A program made the translations under genes and the position numbers. Shown here in pieces: positions 8,154 to 14,448 of a DNA stretch of 17,446 nt. Positions within the stretch are counted from its first letter, which is position 1. Each line of letters opens with the position of its first letter. Under the pieces are notes generated by a model that worked only from the letters and a program-made list of their open reading frames with translations, was not told where the DNA came from and did no database searches. Source of the stretch: Bacteroidales bacterium (lineage in GTDB: Bacteria; Bacteroidota; Bacteroidia; Bacteroidales; P3); the NCBI GenBank assembly GCA_012837565.1, contig DUQY01000216.1, positions 1 to 17,446 on the forward strand, in the 5' to 3' direction.

Positions 8154-9176
8154 TTATTTAGTATTAGATTTATAATACTTTATCATCTTTGGCAATACTT
8201 CCAATACATCTCCAATAATTGTATAGTCTGCAATTTTATTGATGGGTGCATTAGGGTCGGTATTGATAGATATTATCTTAGATGAGTCTTGCATGCCTAC
8301 TCTATGTTGTACAGCTCCTGAAACTCCACATGCAATGTAAAGTTTAGGACGAACTGTTACTCCTGTTTGACCAATTTGTCTTTCATGTTCAGTCATACCA
8401 GCATCAGATGCAGCGCGTGTTCCTCCAACTTCTCCTTGAATAACATCTGCTAATTCGTGAACAAGCTTGAAGCCTTCTTTTGAACCCATTCCGTAACCAC
8501 CACAAACGATGATTTGAGCTCCTTTAATATTGATTTTTTGTTCTTCTATATGACGTTCAATTATCTTTAAGCAGAAATCATCATTCTTTGTGTAGTCTTC
8601 AACCTTAAGGAAGTTTATTACTCCTTTATGATTACCACTTAAAGTTTCTTTCTTCATTACTCCCTCACGAACTGTTGCCATTTGTGGTCTGCAGTCAGGG
8701 TTGATAATGGTTGCTATGATGTTTCCTCCAAATGCTGGACGTATTTGGTATAGAAGGTTTTTATATTCTTTTCCTGTTTTGTTTTCGGTATGGTTACCAA
8801 TTTCCAAGGTTGTACAGTCTGCTGTTAGGCCTGTACGAAGAAAAGATGCAATCCTAGGAGCTAGGTCACGTCCAACGGATGTTGCTCCAAAAAGTGCTAT
8901 TTCTGGTTTCTTTTCTTGGAAAAGCTTAGTAACTATTGAAAAATGTGGAAGGGTTTGATATGGGAATAGGCGGCTATCTTTTGCGTAGTTGATGATGTCA
9001 ACACCAAAAGGATAAAGAATTGATTCAATGTCTTTGATTTGGTCACCACAAACAATAGCTTCCAATTTAACACCTAATTCATCAGCAAGTTTTCTACCTT
9101 TAGAAACAAGCTCCAAGCTTACATCGGCAATTAATCTTTCCTCTGTAACCTCACAATATACAAATACATTATTCAT
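8154..9176 (-). CDS. etfA: Electron transfer flavoprotein alpha subunit
   Basis: Alpha subunit of the heterodimeric ETF that carries electrons between acyl-CoA dehydrogenase and another carrier in the cytoplasm. The 340-residue protein has the N-terminal ETF fold (FGATSVGRDLAPRIA, 96-110; RPAFGGNIIATI, 146-157). The C-terminal FAD domain starts near residue 218: VCGGYGMGSKEGF (224-236), GEVGGTRAASDAG (248-260), GQTGVTVRPKLYIACG (269-284), GVSGAVQHRVGM (284-295) and INTDPNAPI (304-312). These residues form the usual FAD site. There is no N-terminal ferredoxin extension of the kind found in some anaerobe EtfA proteins. It follows etfB by 32 bases and precedes the dehydrogenase by 62, so the three are probably cotranscribed. 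Confidence 0.95.
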   Translation of the reverse strand: MNNVFVYCEVTEERLIADVSLELVSKGRKLADELGVKLEAIVCGDQIKDIESILYPFGVDIINYAKDSRLFPYQTLPHFSIVTKLFQEKKPEIALFGATSVGRDLAPRIASFLRTGLTADCTTLEIGNHTENKTGKEYKNLLYQIRPAFGGNIIATIINPDCRPQMATVREGVMKKETLSGNHKGVINFLKVEDYTKNDDFCLKIIERHIEEQKINIKGAQIIVCGGYGMGSKEGFKLVHELADVIQGEVGGTRAASDAGMTEHERQIGQTGVTVRPKLYIACGVSGAVQHRVGMQDSSKIISINTDPNAPINKIADYTIIGDVLEVLPKMIKYYKSNTK

Positions 9177-9208
9177 ATTTTATTTTCCTTTTCTTGTTTA
9201 TAAAAGAT

Positions 9209-10081
9209 TTAACCTAAGATATGAGAAGAAATAAGCTCTTTCATCAAGTCGTTTATATCTTCATCTTTAGGCGTAAGAATCTTACTTTCTTTTTGTGTTA
9301 ATACTACGTTTTCTATCTTCTTAACCTTAGTTGGAGAACCTGTTAAGCCAAGACGACCATCCTCTGCCATAATATCTGCGGCTGACCACTCATCAATCTT
9401 TAGGTATGGTTTTTCATTCCAAAGTGCAGAGTAATCTTGTCCAAGTTCTTGAAGTTCTGAATTGCTTTTAGCTTTCTTGAATTTCATTAGAAACTTAGCA
9501 TTACGTGCACGACATTCTTTTGCAGAACCATGAACTGTAATTAGGCAAGGATATTTACTTTCAACAACTTCAACACCATTTTCAAGACGGCGTTTGATTT
9601 GAATTTTCTTCTCATCTACTTTTATTACCTCTTCGGCATAGGTTATTTGAGGACATTCAAGCTTTTCAGCCGTTTGTGGTCCAACCTGAGCAGTATCGCC
9701 ATCAATTGCTTGACGACCAGCAATAACTAAGTCAAATTTACCTAGCTTCTTTACTGCTTGGGAAATAGTATATGATGTAGCTAGGGTGTCAGATCCTGCA
9801 ACCTTACGGTCAGAAACTACAACTCCTCCATCTGCACCACGATACATAGATTCACGCACTATTTCAGCAGCACGAGAAGGTCCCATTGTAATAATTGTGA
9901 TTGTTGCATCTTTAATATTATCCTTAATATGTAATGCCATCTCTAGTGCATTCAAGTCTTCTGGATTGAAAATAGCAGGTAAAGCAGCTCGATTTACAGT
10001 GCCATCTTCTTTCATAGCATCTTTTCCGACATTTCTTGTGTCAGGAACTTGCTTCGCTAAAACGATGATTTTAAAACTCAT
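9209..10081 (-). CDS. etfB: Electron transfer flavoprotein beta subunit, anaerobe (bifurcating-like) form
   Basis: Beta subunit of ETF and first gene of the operon. The 290-residue protein opens with KIIVLAKQVPDT (4-15) and has FNPEDLNALEMAL (38-50). Its nucleotide-binding loop reads AGRQAIDGDTAQVGPQ (121-136), followed by PQITY (144-148). Classical mitochondrial-type EtfB, which holds AMP, has a different loop (of the form DDDxNQTGQ). The GDTAQVGP form is the one I know from Clostridium and Acidaminococcus EtfB, which carry a second FAD and react with NADH. It is also about 30 residues longer than the classical form. Bifurcation is therefore an inference from the loop plus the anaerobic context; it has not been shown for this protein. 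Confidence 0.93.
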   Translation of the reverse strand: MSFKIIVLAKQVPDTRNVGKDAMKEDGTVNRAALPAIFNPEDLNALEMALHIKDNIKDATITIITMGPSRAAEIVRESMYRGADGGVVVSDRKVAGSDTLATSYTISQAVKKLGKFDLVIAGRQAIDGDTAQVGPQTAEKLECPQITYAEEVIKVDEKKIQIKRRLENGVEVVESKYPCLITVHGSAKECRARNAKFLMKFKKAKSNSELQELGQDYSALWNEKPYLKIDEWSAADIMAEDGRLGLTGSPTKVKKIENVVLTQKESKILTPKDEDINDLMKELISSHILG

Positions 10082-10123
10082 TGTTTCTTAATTAGTTAAT
10101 AAATAAACGAATTATCCAATATG

Positions 10124-10131
10124 CAAAGATA
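10124..10131 (-). promoter_or_regulatory. -7 box of the etfBA operon
   Basis: TATCTTTG on the minus strand (10131-10124) matches TAnnTTTG and lies 43 bases ahead of the etfB start. I do not see a well-spaced TTTG upstream, so only the -7 element is claimed. Confidence 0.5.
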
Positions 10132-10254
10132 CAAAAATTGAACAATCTAACTATAAATTAAAAAGTTTTATGCTTAATTTGAAAAAGTAAACACAGGAAA
10201 TTAGTACAAAGATATACATTGTTATATTAAGTATTTATCTTTTTATTATCAAAT

Positions 10255-10287
10255 TTTGGTTTGAGATAGATTAATTTAGTATTTTTG
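10255..10287 (+). promoter_or_regulatory. Putative promoter of the fabG/gamma-lyase unit
   Basis: TTTG at 10255-10258 and TATTTTTG at 10280-10287 are 21 bases apart; a second TTTG at 10260-10263 would give a 16-base spacer. Transcription would begin near 10293, about 24 bases before the start codon. It is divergent from the etf promoter across a 235-base gap. Confidence 0.6.
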
Positions 10288-10316
10288 CAACTTATAACTT
10301 TAAAAAGATTTAAAAT

Positions 10317-11063
10317 ATGAAATTACTTCAAGGAAAAGTTGCTCTTATTACTGGTGCATCTCGTGGAATTGGCAAAGCAATTGCTGTTCGTTATGCACAA
10401 GAGGGTTGTAATGTGGCTTTCACAGATATAAAGAGAGATGAAAATATGGAGTTATGCGAAAAGGAATTGACTGCTTTAGGTATTAAGGCTGTTGGTTTTG
10501 CTTCTAATGCTGCTTCTTTTGAAGATAGTGCTAAATTAGTTGAAGCTGTTGCTGCAGAATTTGGCAGAATTGATATATTAGTTAATAACGCTGGTATTAC
10601 TCGTGACAACCTATTAATGAGAATGACTGAAAAGGATTGGGATTTAATTATGGATGTTAACCTTAAAAGTGTTTTTAATCTAACTCATGCTTGTCAAAAG
10701 ATTATGCTAAAACAACGTAGTGGTTCAATTGTGAATATGAGTTCTGTTGTTGGTGTTAGTGGTAATGCAGGACAATCAAACTATGCTGCTACTAAGGCTG
10801 GCATAATTGGTTTCACTAAGAGTATAGCTCAAGAACTTGGTTCACGTAACATTCGTTGCAATGCAGTTGCTCCTGGTTTCATAATCACAGATATGACAGG
10901 TCAATTGCCAGAGGATGTGCGCCTTGCTTGGGAAAAGAAAATCCCATTACGTCGTGGAGGTTCTCCTGAGGAGGTTGCAAAGGTTTGTGTTTTCTTAGGA
11001 AGTGACCTTTCAAGCTATGTAAGTGGTCAAGTTATTAGTGTTTGTGGTGCAATGAACTGTTAA
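10317..11063 (+). CDS. fabG: 3-oxoacyl-ACP reductase (FabG-type SDR)
   Basis: NADPH-dependent short-chain dehydrogenase that reduces 3-oxoacyl-ACP in fatty-acid elongation. All family landmarks are present in 248 residues: TGASRGIG (12-19) for the cofactor, NNAG (90-93), Asn115, and the catalytic Ser143 (NMSSVVG), Tyr156 and Lys160 (YAATK). PGFIITDMT (186-194) and the C-terminal VISVCGAMNC also fit FabG; FabG proteins of this order usually end this way. The upstream promoter is 30 bases away and the gamma-lyase-like gene follows after 27 bases. Because it sits opposite an ETF/acyl-CoA dehydrogenase operon, reduction of acetoacetyl-CoA or ACP in butyrate or lipid metabolism is possible, but the substrate is not proven by sequence. 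Confidence 0.88.
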   Translation: MKLLQGKVALITGASRGIGKAIAVRYAQEGCNVAFTDIKRDENMELCEKELTALGIKAVGFASNAASFEDSAKLVEAVAAEFGRIDILVNNAGITRDNLLMRMTEKDWDLIMDVNLKSVFNLTHACQKIMLKQRSGSIVNMSSVVGVSGNAGQSNYAATKAGIIGFTKSIAQELGSRNIRCNAVAPGFIITDMTGQLPEDVRLAWEKKIPLRRGGSPEEVAKVCVFLGSDLSSYVSGQVISVCGAMNC

Positions 11064-11090
11064 AAGTTTTAAAAATAAAATTATTATATT

Positions 11091-12299
11091 ATGATGAAGA
11101 AAAAATTCGATCCAGCAATGGCAATTAACTCTGTTGCTGAAATATCTCCAGAAAGAGGTATCAATCCAAACGTTAATGATTCAGCAACTTTTTGCTTTCC
11201 AAAAGGTCAAACAATGACCGATACTTTTACTGGTGATGTTCAAGGATATTATCTTTATTCAAGACATTGGAATCCATCAAACCTATCTCTTTGTAATGCT
11301 CTTGCAGCAATGGAAGGAACTGAGGCTTCATGGGTAACAGGTTCTGGTATGGGAGCAATCACTTGTGCTTTACTACAATGTGCTCAAAAGGGCGACCATA
11401 TAGTTGCTTCAATGACTGTTTATGGTGGAACATTTGCTTTTCTAAACAACTATGTAAAAAGATTTGGTATTGAAGTTACTTTTGTTGACACAACCAATCT
11501 TGAACAAGTTAAGGCAGCTTGCAGACCAAACACAACTGTTATCTACACCGAAACAATGTCTAATCCACTACTTAGGATTTCTAATATTGGAGAACTAAGA
11601 AAGATAGCAGATAATGCAGGTGCAAAACTTATTGTTGACAATACTTTCACTCCAATGGTTTTCTCTCCTTATGTTTTAGGAGCTCACATCGTTGTTTATT
11701 CAATGACAAAATTTATTAATGGAAAGAATGACTGTGTTGCTGGTGCAATTTGTGGTGACCAAGACTTTATTAACGCATTAATTGACGTTAATGATGGAAC
11801 TGCAATGCTTTTAGGACCAGTTTTAGATAGTTTCCGTTCAACATCTATCCTTAAAAATCTTTATACCCTTCATATCCGTATGCAAAAACATGGTGAAAAT
11901 GCTTTGTATCTTGCAAAAAAGTTTAACGATATTGGTATTAAAGCTAACTACCCAGGACTTGAATCACACCAAGACCATAAACTAATGGTTGATCAAATGA
12001 ATAAAGGATATGGATTCGGAGGTATGATTTCAATTGACCTTGTAACAGCAGAAAAAGCAAATGCATTTATGGAAGCTATGCAAGATAAAGGAGTTGGATA
12101 CTTAGCTGTATCTCTTGGATATTTCCGTACTCTATTTTCATGTTCAGGAAAATCAACATCATCAGAAGTTCCAAAGGAATACCAATCAGAAATGGGTATG
12201 AGTGAAGGACTAGTTCGTTATTCTGTTGGTCTTGATAACGACATGGAAGCTACATTTGAAGTAATTCTTTCTGCATTAAAAGAACTGAAATACGTTTAA
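11091..12299 (+). CDS. Cys/Met-metabolism PLP enzyme, methionine gamma-lyase-like
   Basis: Fold-type I PLP enzyme of the cystathionine/methionine gamma-lyase family, 402 residues. The PLP-binding lysine is Lys207 in YSMTKFINGKND. YSR (56-58) should hold the phosphate of the neighbouring subunit, SGMGA (85-89) and VDNTF (182-186) frame the cofactor, and Arg376 in LVRYSVG should bind the substrate carboxylate. Compared with Pseudomonas methionine gamma-lyase numbering (Tyr59, Arg61, Tyr114, Cys116, Lys211), Tyr111 is kept but Cys116 is replaced by Gly113 (VYGGTF). That Cys is a hallmark of true methionine gamma-lyases, so cystathionine gamma-lyase or synthase, or homocysteine desulfhydrase activity is equally possible. 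ATG codons occur at 11091 and 11094. Probably cotranscribed with fabG, and terminated at 12331-12360. Its 3' end is duplicated at 12885-13012. Confidence 0.85.
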   Translation: MMKKKFDPAMAINSVAEISPERGINPNVNDSATFCFPKGQTMTDTFTGDVQGYYLYSRHWNPSNLSLCNALAAMEGTEASWVTGSGMGAITCALLQCAQKGDHIVASMTVYGGTFAFLNNYVKRFGIEVTFVDTTNLEQVKAACRPNTTVIYTETMSNPLLRISNIGELRKIADNAGAKLIVDNTFTPMVFSPYVLGAHIVVYSMTKFINGKNDCVAGAICGDQDFINALIDVNDGTAMLLGPVLDSFRSTSILKNLYTLHIRMQKHGENALYLAKKFNDIGIKANYPGLESHQDHKLMVDQMNKGYGFGGMISIDLVTAEKANAFMEAMQDKGVGYLAVSLGYFRTLFSCSGKSTSSEVPKEYQSEMGMSEGLVRYSVGLDNDMEATFEVILSALKELKYV

Positions 12300-12384
12300 A
12301 TAATAGTTGAAATTTAATTTCAATCACATTATCCCTATTCATTTAATTATGAATAGGGATTTTTCTTTCCCAGTACTTCGTTTT
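12172..12384 (+). repeat. Direct repeat A, source copy (3' end of lyase gene plus terminator)
   Basis: This 213-base stretch includes the last 42 codons of the PLP-enzyme gene, its stop and its terminator. It recurs at 12885-13097, exactly 713 bases downstream, with eight mismatches and no gaps by my count. Confidence 0.9.
12331..12366 (+). terminator. Intrinsic terminator of the fabG/lyase unit
   Basis: ATCCCTATTCAT (12331-12342) pairs perfectly with ATGAATAGGGAT (12349-12360) around a six-base loop and is followed by TTTTC. Confidence 0.9.
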
Positions 12385-12399
12385 GCTTCTTGACTTTGA

Positions 12400-12461
12400 C
12401 AAGTCTTTTTACCGTATCTTGTATTAATTGCCATATCAGATTATTATAACTTTTGCGACAT
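12400..12461. repeat. Direct repeat B, first copy
   Basis: From CAAGTCTTTTT to TTGCGACAT, this 62-base segment matches 12795-12858 (64 bases) at roughly 80-85%, with two single-base length differences. Its last half contains TTATTATAAC and TTTTGCGACAT, which resembles a promoter -7 region with one extra T. The two B copies flank the transposase remnant and the 21-bp array. Confidence 0.7.
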
Positions 12462-12506
12462 ATATATATACGTAGAAAATCAAATAGATCCCCAAAGCAT
12501 TCCTAC

Positions 12507-12650
12507 TCTCAAGTAGTTTTATTATTACTTATAAGTGAAGGAGTATATCCTTATCAAAAATACAGTGAGCTTTGGCAAGTTGAGAGATCATTTGTTATAA
12601 CAAAAAAGGGGTTGGAGTTAAGACGCAATTCTTCGTTTCCAATCTTCTAA
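12507..12650 (+). pseudogene. Remnant of an IS4/IS1634-type transposase C-terminus
   Basis: A short open frame here reads KYSELWQVERSFVITKKGLE (codons at 12558-12617) and ends at TAA 12648-12650. The spacing Tyr-2-Leu-3-Glu-6-Lys equals the Y-(2)-R-(3)-E-(6)-K signature of IS4-group DDE transposases; in IS1634-like members the Arg is commonly Leu or Ala, and LW.VE..F is typical. Glu at 12582-12584 would be the catalytic Glu. Nothing of the other two catalytic Asp regions, nor clear inverted ends, was found. So this is at most a small relic. The match rests on about 20 residues and could be chance. Confidence 0.4.
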
Positions 12651-12774
12651 TACTAGTCATAAAAACAAGCTTGCAAAAGAGACAAAATTAAAACGCCATA
12701 ACAATTTACTGAAACGCCGTTTTAAAAAAATGAAACGGCGTTTCAAGAAATTAAAACAGCGTTTCATAAAGACC
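12628..12774. repeat. 21-bp phased array with palindromic cores
   Basis: Four 11-base cores lie exactly 21 bases apart: AAACGCCATAA (12691), AAACGCCGTTT (12712), AAACGGCGTTT (12733) and AAACAGCGTTT (12754). Cores 2 and 3 are palindromes about a central base, and core 4 is so with one mismatch. Cores 2 and 3 also pair with each other (GAAACGCCGTTT at 12711-12722, AAACGGCGTTTC at 12733-12744) as a 12-bp hairpin. A weaker unit in the same phase begins at 12628 (TTCGTTTC at 12632-12639). The spacing, two helical turns, puts every core on one face of DNA. No coding frame explains it. Confidence 0.85.
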
Positions 12775-12794
12775 TAATCTTTATCCATTTACAT

Positions 12795-12858
12795 CAAGTC
12801 TTTTTTTCCGTGTTTTGTATTAATCTTCACATCCAATTATTATAACTTTTTGCGACAT
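12795..12858. repeat. Direct repeat B, second copy
   Basis: Counterpart of 12400-12461. It again ends TTATTATAAC, then TTTTTGCGACAT, with one T more than the first copy. The two copies differ mainly in the middle. Confidence 0.7.
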
Positions 12859-12884
12859 TTTTTTGGGTTTCGTATAGTAAAAGT

Positions 12885-13012
12885 CAAAGGAACACCAATC
12901 AGAAATGGGTATGAGTGAAGGACTAGTTCGTTATTCTATTGGTCTTGACAACGATATGGAAACTACATTTTAAGTAATTCTTTCTGCATTAAAAGAACTG
13001 AAATACGTTTAA
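12885..13012 (+). pseudogene. Duplicated 3' end of the PLP gamma-lyase-like gene
   Basis: Copy of the last 42 codons of the gene ending at 12299, including its stop. Six substitutions are seen in the coding part. They change Tyr to His, Val to Ile and Ala to Thr, two are silent, and one turns a Glu codon into TAA (12961-12972 region). There is no start or upstream part, so no enzyme can be made. The equal spacing without gaps points to a fairly recent duplication. Confidence 0.9.
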
Positions 13013-13097
13013 ATAATAGTTGAAATTTAATTTCAATCACATTATCCCTATTCATTTAATTATTGATAGGGATTTTTCTTTCCCAGTACTTCGTTTT
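12885..13097 (+). repeat. Direct repeat A, second copy (with weakened terminator)
   Basis: Same 213 bases as 12172-12384. The terminator hairpin is copied too (13044-13073), but two changes shorten the perfect stem to ATCCCTAT/ATAGGGAT, still followed by a T-run. Repeat ends at CTTCGTTTT on both sides. Confidence 0.9.
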
Positions 13098-13271
13098 ATT
13101 TTTCTGATACTTGTTTTAGTTTTTCTCAAATCAAGTTTGTTTTCCTAAGTCTTTGTTTTAAAACATTAAGGTGGCAGGTAGTTATTTTGTTCATATAGTC
13201 TTGTTATTCAATAGTTTTGTCTTCATTTATTCTTTTGTATTCTCTTTTTCTGTACGATTTATACAAATTTA
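13098..13271. other. T-rich intergenic DNA
   Basis: Between repeat A and the promoter of the metal-cluster operon lies T-rich plus-strand sequence. GTTTT recurs at irregular distances (20, 26 and 16 bases). I see no gene, hairpin or conserved site in it. Confidence 0.5.
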
Positions 13272-13303
13272 TTTGGCGTTATGAACATAAGTTCGTAACT
13301 TTG
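13272..13303 (+). promoter_or_regulatory. Promoter of the ORP-like cluster with an overlapping palindrome
   Basis: TTTG (13272-13275) and TAACTTTG (13296-13303) are 20 bases apart, a good Bacteroidetes promoter. Between them GTTATGAAC (13278-13286) and GTTCGTAAC (13291-13299) form an inverted repeat with one mismatch around ATAA. It fills the spacer and enters the -7 box, as expected of an operator. Transcription would start near 13310, some 20 bases before the first gene. The bound protein may be the DUF134 product, by inference. Confidence 0.7.
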
Positions 13304-13329
13304 CAGTGTAATTAAAACATAATAGACTA

Positions 13330-13836
13330 ATGGCAAGACCTCAAAAGACAAGAAAACTAACTAGTGTTCCAAGCATTTCTGGCTTTAGACCCTATGGTAA
13401 TAACATTAGAGGTGGGCAAAAGAATGCAGTTTTTCTATTATTAGAAGAATACGAAGCTCTTAAGTTAAACGACTATGAACATCGCATACAATGTGACGCA
13501 GCTCAAATTATGCAAGTCTCTCGTCCAACTCTAACGCGTATATATATGTCAGCAAGGCAAAAGATTGCAACTGCATTTGTTGAAGGAAGACAGATAATTA
13601 TAGAAGGAGGAAAGGTAGAATATACTAAGGGATGGTTCTCGTGTAATGATTGCTTGTGTACGTTCGACAAAATGGAAGAACATGATTTGATATGTCCATT
13701 ATGTAAGAGCCAAAACCTTGAAGAATATATTGATGAGCTTATGATGGGAGAGGCTACCGAAAAAGAGAAGCCTGACGAAGAATTTGGTAGAAGGAAGTTT
13801 AGACATAGGGGACATAGTAGAGATAATAATATATAA
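13330..13836 (+). CDS. DUF134 (UPF0251) DNA-binding protein with zinc ribbon
   Basis: Probable transcription regulator of the cluster it heads. The 168-residue protein begins MARPQKTRKL, the family signature, followed by LLLEEYEALKLND (36-48). A helix-turn-helix resembling sigma-factor region 4 comes next (CDAAQIMQVSRPTLTRIYMSARQKIA, about 55-80). It then reads EGRQIIIEGG (85-94) and has an added C-terminal zinc-ribbon candidate with Cys105, Cys108, Cys122 and Cys125; Cys110 is extra. Typical DUF134 proteins are about 100 residues, so the ribbon and the basic tail RRKFRHRGHSRD are additions. DUF134 genes are often found beside NifX-like and MinD/ferredoxin genes in anaerobes. The ribbon could sense metal or redox state, but this is inference. 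The next gene starts 21 bases later. Confidence 0.9.
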   Translation: MARPQKTRKLTSVPSISGFRPYGNNIRGGQKNAVFLLLEEYEALKLNDYEHRIQCDAAQIMQVSRPTLTRIYMSARQKIATAFVEGRQIIIEGGKVEYTKGWFSCNDCLCTFDKMEEHDLICPLCKSQNLEEYIDELMMGEATEKEKPDEEFGRRKFRHRGHSRDNNI

Positions 13837-13857
13837 ACCAATTAAAAAATAAATAAT

Positions 13858-14172
13858 ATGAAAGTAGCAATAACAAGTAGAAGTAATTCTATGGATAGTT
13901 TGTTAGATCCACGTTTTGGACGTTGTGCTTATTTTGCAATACACGACACCGAAACAAAAGAAACAGAATTTGTAAAGAATCCAAATATGGACGTAAATGA
14001 AGGTGCAGGTCCTTCGGCTGTAAAGTTTATCGCATCCTATAAGGTTGAGAAAGCTGTTGCAGGTGAGTTTGGATTTAAGATAAAATCACTGATGAATCAA
14101 GTAAATATTCAGATGATAGTTATTCAAGAAGAAAAGACAATTAAAGAAATTGTCGATATGTTAAATAAATAA
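13858..14172 (+). CDS. NifX/NifB-C-terminal-like metal-cluster protein, first copy
   Basis: Small protein of the dinitrogenase iron-molybdenum cofactor biosynthesis family (NifX, NafY and the 'orange protein'), 104 residues. Members bind metal-sulfur clusters and pass them on. It has an N-terminal strand (KVAITS, 2-7), the conserved DPRFGRCAYFAI (17-28), NPNMDVNEGAGPSAV (41-55) and VEKAVAGEFG (63-72), ending in a helix. Cys23 is its only cysteine. Family membership does not mean nitrogen fixation, since no nif structural gene is nearby and many anaerobes that do not fix nitrogen have this family. It follows the DUF134 gene by 21 bases and precedes the next by 7, so an operon is likely. Confidence 0.9.
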   Translation: MKVAITSRSNSMDSLLDPRFGRCAYFAIHDTETKETEFVKNPNMDVNEGAGPSAVKFIASYKVEKAVAGEFGFKIKSLMNQVNIQMIVIQEEKTIKEIVDMLNK

Positions 14173-14179
14173 TTATAAT

Positions 14180-14434
14180 ATGCCAAACAGAGACGGATCA
14201 GGCCCAGAGGGTCAAGGAAGCGGAACTGGCCGAGGAATGGGCATTTGCGGGTCAAATGTTAATTCAAGCCCAGAAACAGAATCATTAAATAATAAACGTT
14301 TTGGTAAGAGAAATGCTTGCCAAGGCAAAGGTAGAGGAAACAGAGGTCAAGGTTTAGGACAAGGTCAAGGACAAGGTCAACAAGGACAAGGTCAAGGTCG
14401 TGGTCAGGGACGTGGTCAAGGTTTCAATAATTAA
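14180..14434 (+). CDS. Gly/Gln-rich small protein, DUF5320-like
   Basis: An 84-residue protein with MPNRDGSGPEGQGSGTGRGM (1-20) and GICGS (21-25), the start seen in DUF5320-type proteins near NifX and MinD ATPases in anaerobes. From residue 56 to 81 it is almost only Gly, Gln and Arg (GQGLGQGQGQGQQGQGQGRG and so on), so it is probably unfolded. Two cysteines (23 and 47) are present. Function unknown; a metal or partner-binding role in the cluster is only inferred from its company. The coding DNA is a six-base GGTCAA/GGACAA repeat and thus prone to length change in whole codons. It lies 7 bases after the first NifX-like gene and before the internal terminator. Confidence 0.8.
   Translation: MPNRDGSGPEGQGSGTGRGMGICGSNVNSSPETESLNNKRFGKRNACQGKGRGNRGQGLGQGQGQGQQGQGQGRGQGRGQGFNN
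14345..14422 (+). repeat. Coding hexanucleotide repeat (Gly-Gln/Gly-Arg)
   Basis: GGT/GGA plus CAA/CGT units fill codons 56 to 81 of the DUF5320-like gene. Because the unit is six bases, slippage would add or remove Gly-Gln pairs without changing frame. Confidence 0.85.
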
Positions 14435-14448
14435 TTAATTTGAAAATT

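Noticed and set aside
12628..12774. CRISPR array
   Set aside because: Units of 21 bases with only 11-base cores and about 10-base gaps do not fit CRISPR repeat and spacer lengths, and no cas gene is near.
13098..13160. Continuation of the 21-bp array downstream of repeat A
   Set aside because: GTTTT recurs, but at 20, 26 and 16 bases, so it is not in phase and lacks the palindromic core.
13503..13841. Minus-strand frame opposite the DUF134 gene
   Set aside because: Ser/Leu/Cys-rich antisense of a conserved protein with motifs on the plus strand.
14180..14434. Collagen-like or silk-like protein
   Set aside because: The repeat is Gly-Gln in steps of two, not Gly-X-Y, and the N-terminus matches the DUF5320 type.
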